Assembly (NCBI GenBank): GCA_045613985.1
Contig: JAZLCA010000045.1
Location: forward strand, 1 to 23,161
Direction: 5' to 3'
Length of the DNA: 23,161 bases
Origin: SIG644 sp045613985
GTDB taxonomy: Bacteria; Bacillota; Clostridia; Oscillospirales; CAG-272
Positions 22,304-23,161 of the stretch are shown here, one piece after another (position 1 is the first letter of the stretch; each line of letters begins with the position of its first letter). Made by a program: the position numbers and the translations under genes. The notes beneath the pieces are model-generated. The model searched no databases. It saw only the letters and a list, made by a program, of their open reading frames with translations, and was not told where the DNA came from.

Positions 22304-23160
22304 TAGTGTGCTCCTCCAATAATATCTTTCAAATTTTTGATTCCATACTTATCCATCACGCGGGGGAGATCCTCGATGATGGTCTTGCAGACGAAGGGAT
22401 CGACCAGGTTGGCCGCGCCGATCTCGACTGCAGTTGCTCCCGCCAGCATCATTTCGATGACGTCCTCGGCGCACGATACACCGCCCATGCCCACCACGGG
22501 AATGGAAACGGCATTCGACACCTGATAGACCATGCGAAGTGCTACGGGAAGAATGGCGGGACCCGAGAAACCGCCCATTTTGTTGGCGATCACGGGCTTT
22601 TTGGTGCGCAGGTCGATGCGCATACCCAGAAGGGTGTTGATCATGCTGATGCCGTCCGCCCCTGCCTCCTCGCAAGCCTTTGCGATGGAAACGATGTCGG
22701 TGACGTTGGGGGACAGCTTGATGATGACGGGCTTGGTCGTGACTGCCTTGACGGCCCGCGTGACCTCAGCCGCTGCCTCGGGAGACGTGCCAAAGCTCAT
22801 GCCGCCGCCGTGGACGTTGGGGCAAGAGACGTTGACCTCCAGCCAGCCGACCTGATCCTCTTTATCTAATTTTTCGCAGGTGTAGGCGTAGTCTTCGATA
22901 GCAAAGCCGGAGACGTTGGCCATGACCTTTTTGTTGAAGCATTTTGCGAGCTTGGGCAGTTCCTCCGAGATGACCTTTTCCACGCCCGGATTTTGCAGAC
23001 CGACGGCGTTGATCATGCCCATGGGGCACTCGGCGATGCGAGGGGTGGGGTTGCCGAAGCGGGGATCCTTGGTCGTTCCCTTGAAGGAGAACGTACCGAG
23101 GCAGTTGATGTCGTACAGCTCGGCGAATTCATATCCAAATCCAAACGTGCCGCTGGCAGG
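22303..23160 (-). CDS. pyrD: Dihydroorotate dehydrogenase, partial (N-terminus beyond window)
   Basis: This flavoenzyme oxidises dihydroorotate to orotate. The reading frame stays open to the window end; the residues visible there begin PASGTFGFGYEFAELYD, a stretch expected about 20 residues after the true start, so the beginning lies just outside. The catalytic cysteine is in VNVSCPNVHGGG, and the C-terminal VGMGGVSCAEDVIEMMLAGA binds FMN phosphate. The pattern fits class 1B, the NAD-dependent form that works with the iron-sulfur subunit PyrK; pyrK is not in the window and may lie just upstream. An internal Met at 23022 is not the start because homology continues before it. Confidence 0.95.
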   Translation of the reverse strand, partial: PASGTFGFGYEFAELYDINCLGTFSFKGTTKDPRFGNPTPRIAECPMGMINAVGLQNPGVEKVISEELPKLAKCFNKKVMANVSGFAIEDYAYTCEKLDKEDQVGWLEVNVSCPNVHGGGMSFGTSPEAAAEVTRAVKAVTTKPVIIKLSPNVTDIVSIAKACEEAGADGISMINTLLGMRIDLRTKKPVIANKMGGFSGPAILPVALRMVYQVSNAVSIPVVGMGGVSCAEDVIEMMLAGATAVEIGAANLVDPFVCKTIIEDLPRVMDKYGIKNLKDIIGGAH

Positions 23161-23161
23161 A

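Overview
The window is one stretch of a low-copy, moderately GC-rich bacterial chromosome. Protein types, strong AGGAGG-like ribosome binding sites and consensus sigma-A promoters fit a Clostridia-type Firmicute, probably a gut Oscillospirales-like or Christensenellales-like lineage; that placement is inference. It is almost entirely a nucleotide biosynthesis locus read on the minus strand.

Right part (22303 to the window end, then leftward to 16757): pyrD (cut by the window edge), pyrF, a HAD phosphatase, pyrE, pyrB, pyrI and guaB. This covers late de novo pyrimidine synthesis, with IMP dehydrogenase appended. A strong bidirectional-looking terminator hairpin (16711-16738) closes this block.

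Middle (about 14500-16700): a plus-strand lipoprotein with cysteine-rich repeats and BspA-type leucine-rich repeats, with its own perfect consensus promoter. It is divergent from an equally strong minus-strand promoter that drives purE through a leader of about 190 nt containing an intrinsic terminator and competing pairings (a probable attenuator).

Left part (14495 down to 226): purE, purF, purM, purN, purO-type IMP cyclohydrolase, a stand-alone AICAR transformylase, purD, purL and glyA, in that transcription order. Together with purC, purB and glutamine/ammonia supply from elsewhere, these take PRPP to IMP; glyA supplies one-carbon units for the two formyl transfers, and guaB takes IMP toward GMP. 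Notable departures are a PurF whose glutaminase domain lacks the N-terminal nucleophile cysteine, and the PurH activities split over two genes.

The most unusual feature is the space between genes. Gaps are either 25 bases or less, or more than 220 bases, and every long gap inside the cluster is filled by a mosaic of related repeat modules. Two hairpin types (called H1 and H2 here) recur at the outer ends of the gaps, facing the flanking start or stop codon; their stems change sequence between copies while keeping pairing. Shorter modules lie inside. No transposase, CRISPR, tRNA or rRNA gene was seen.
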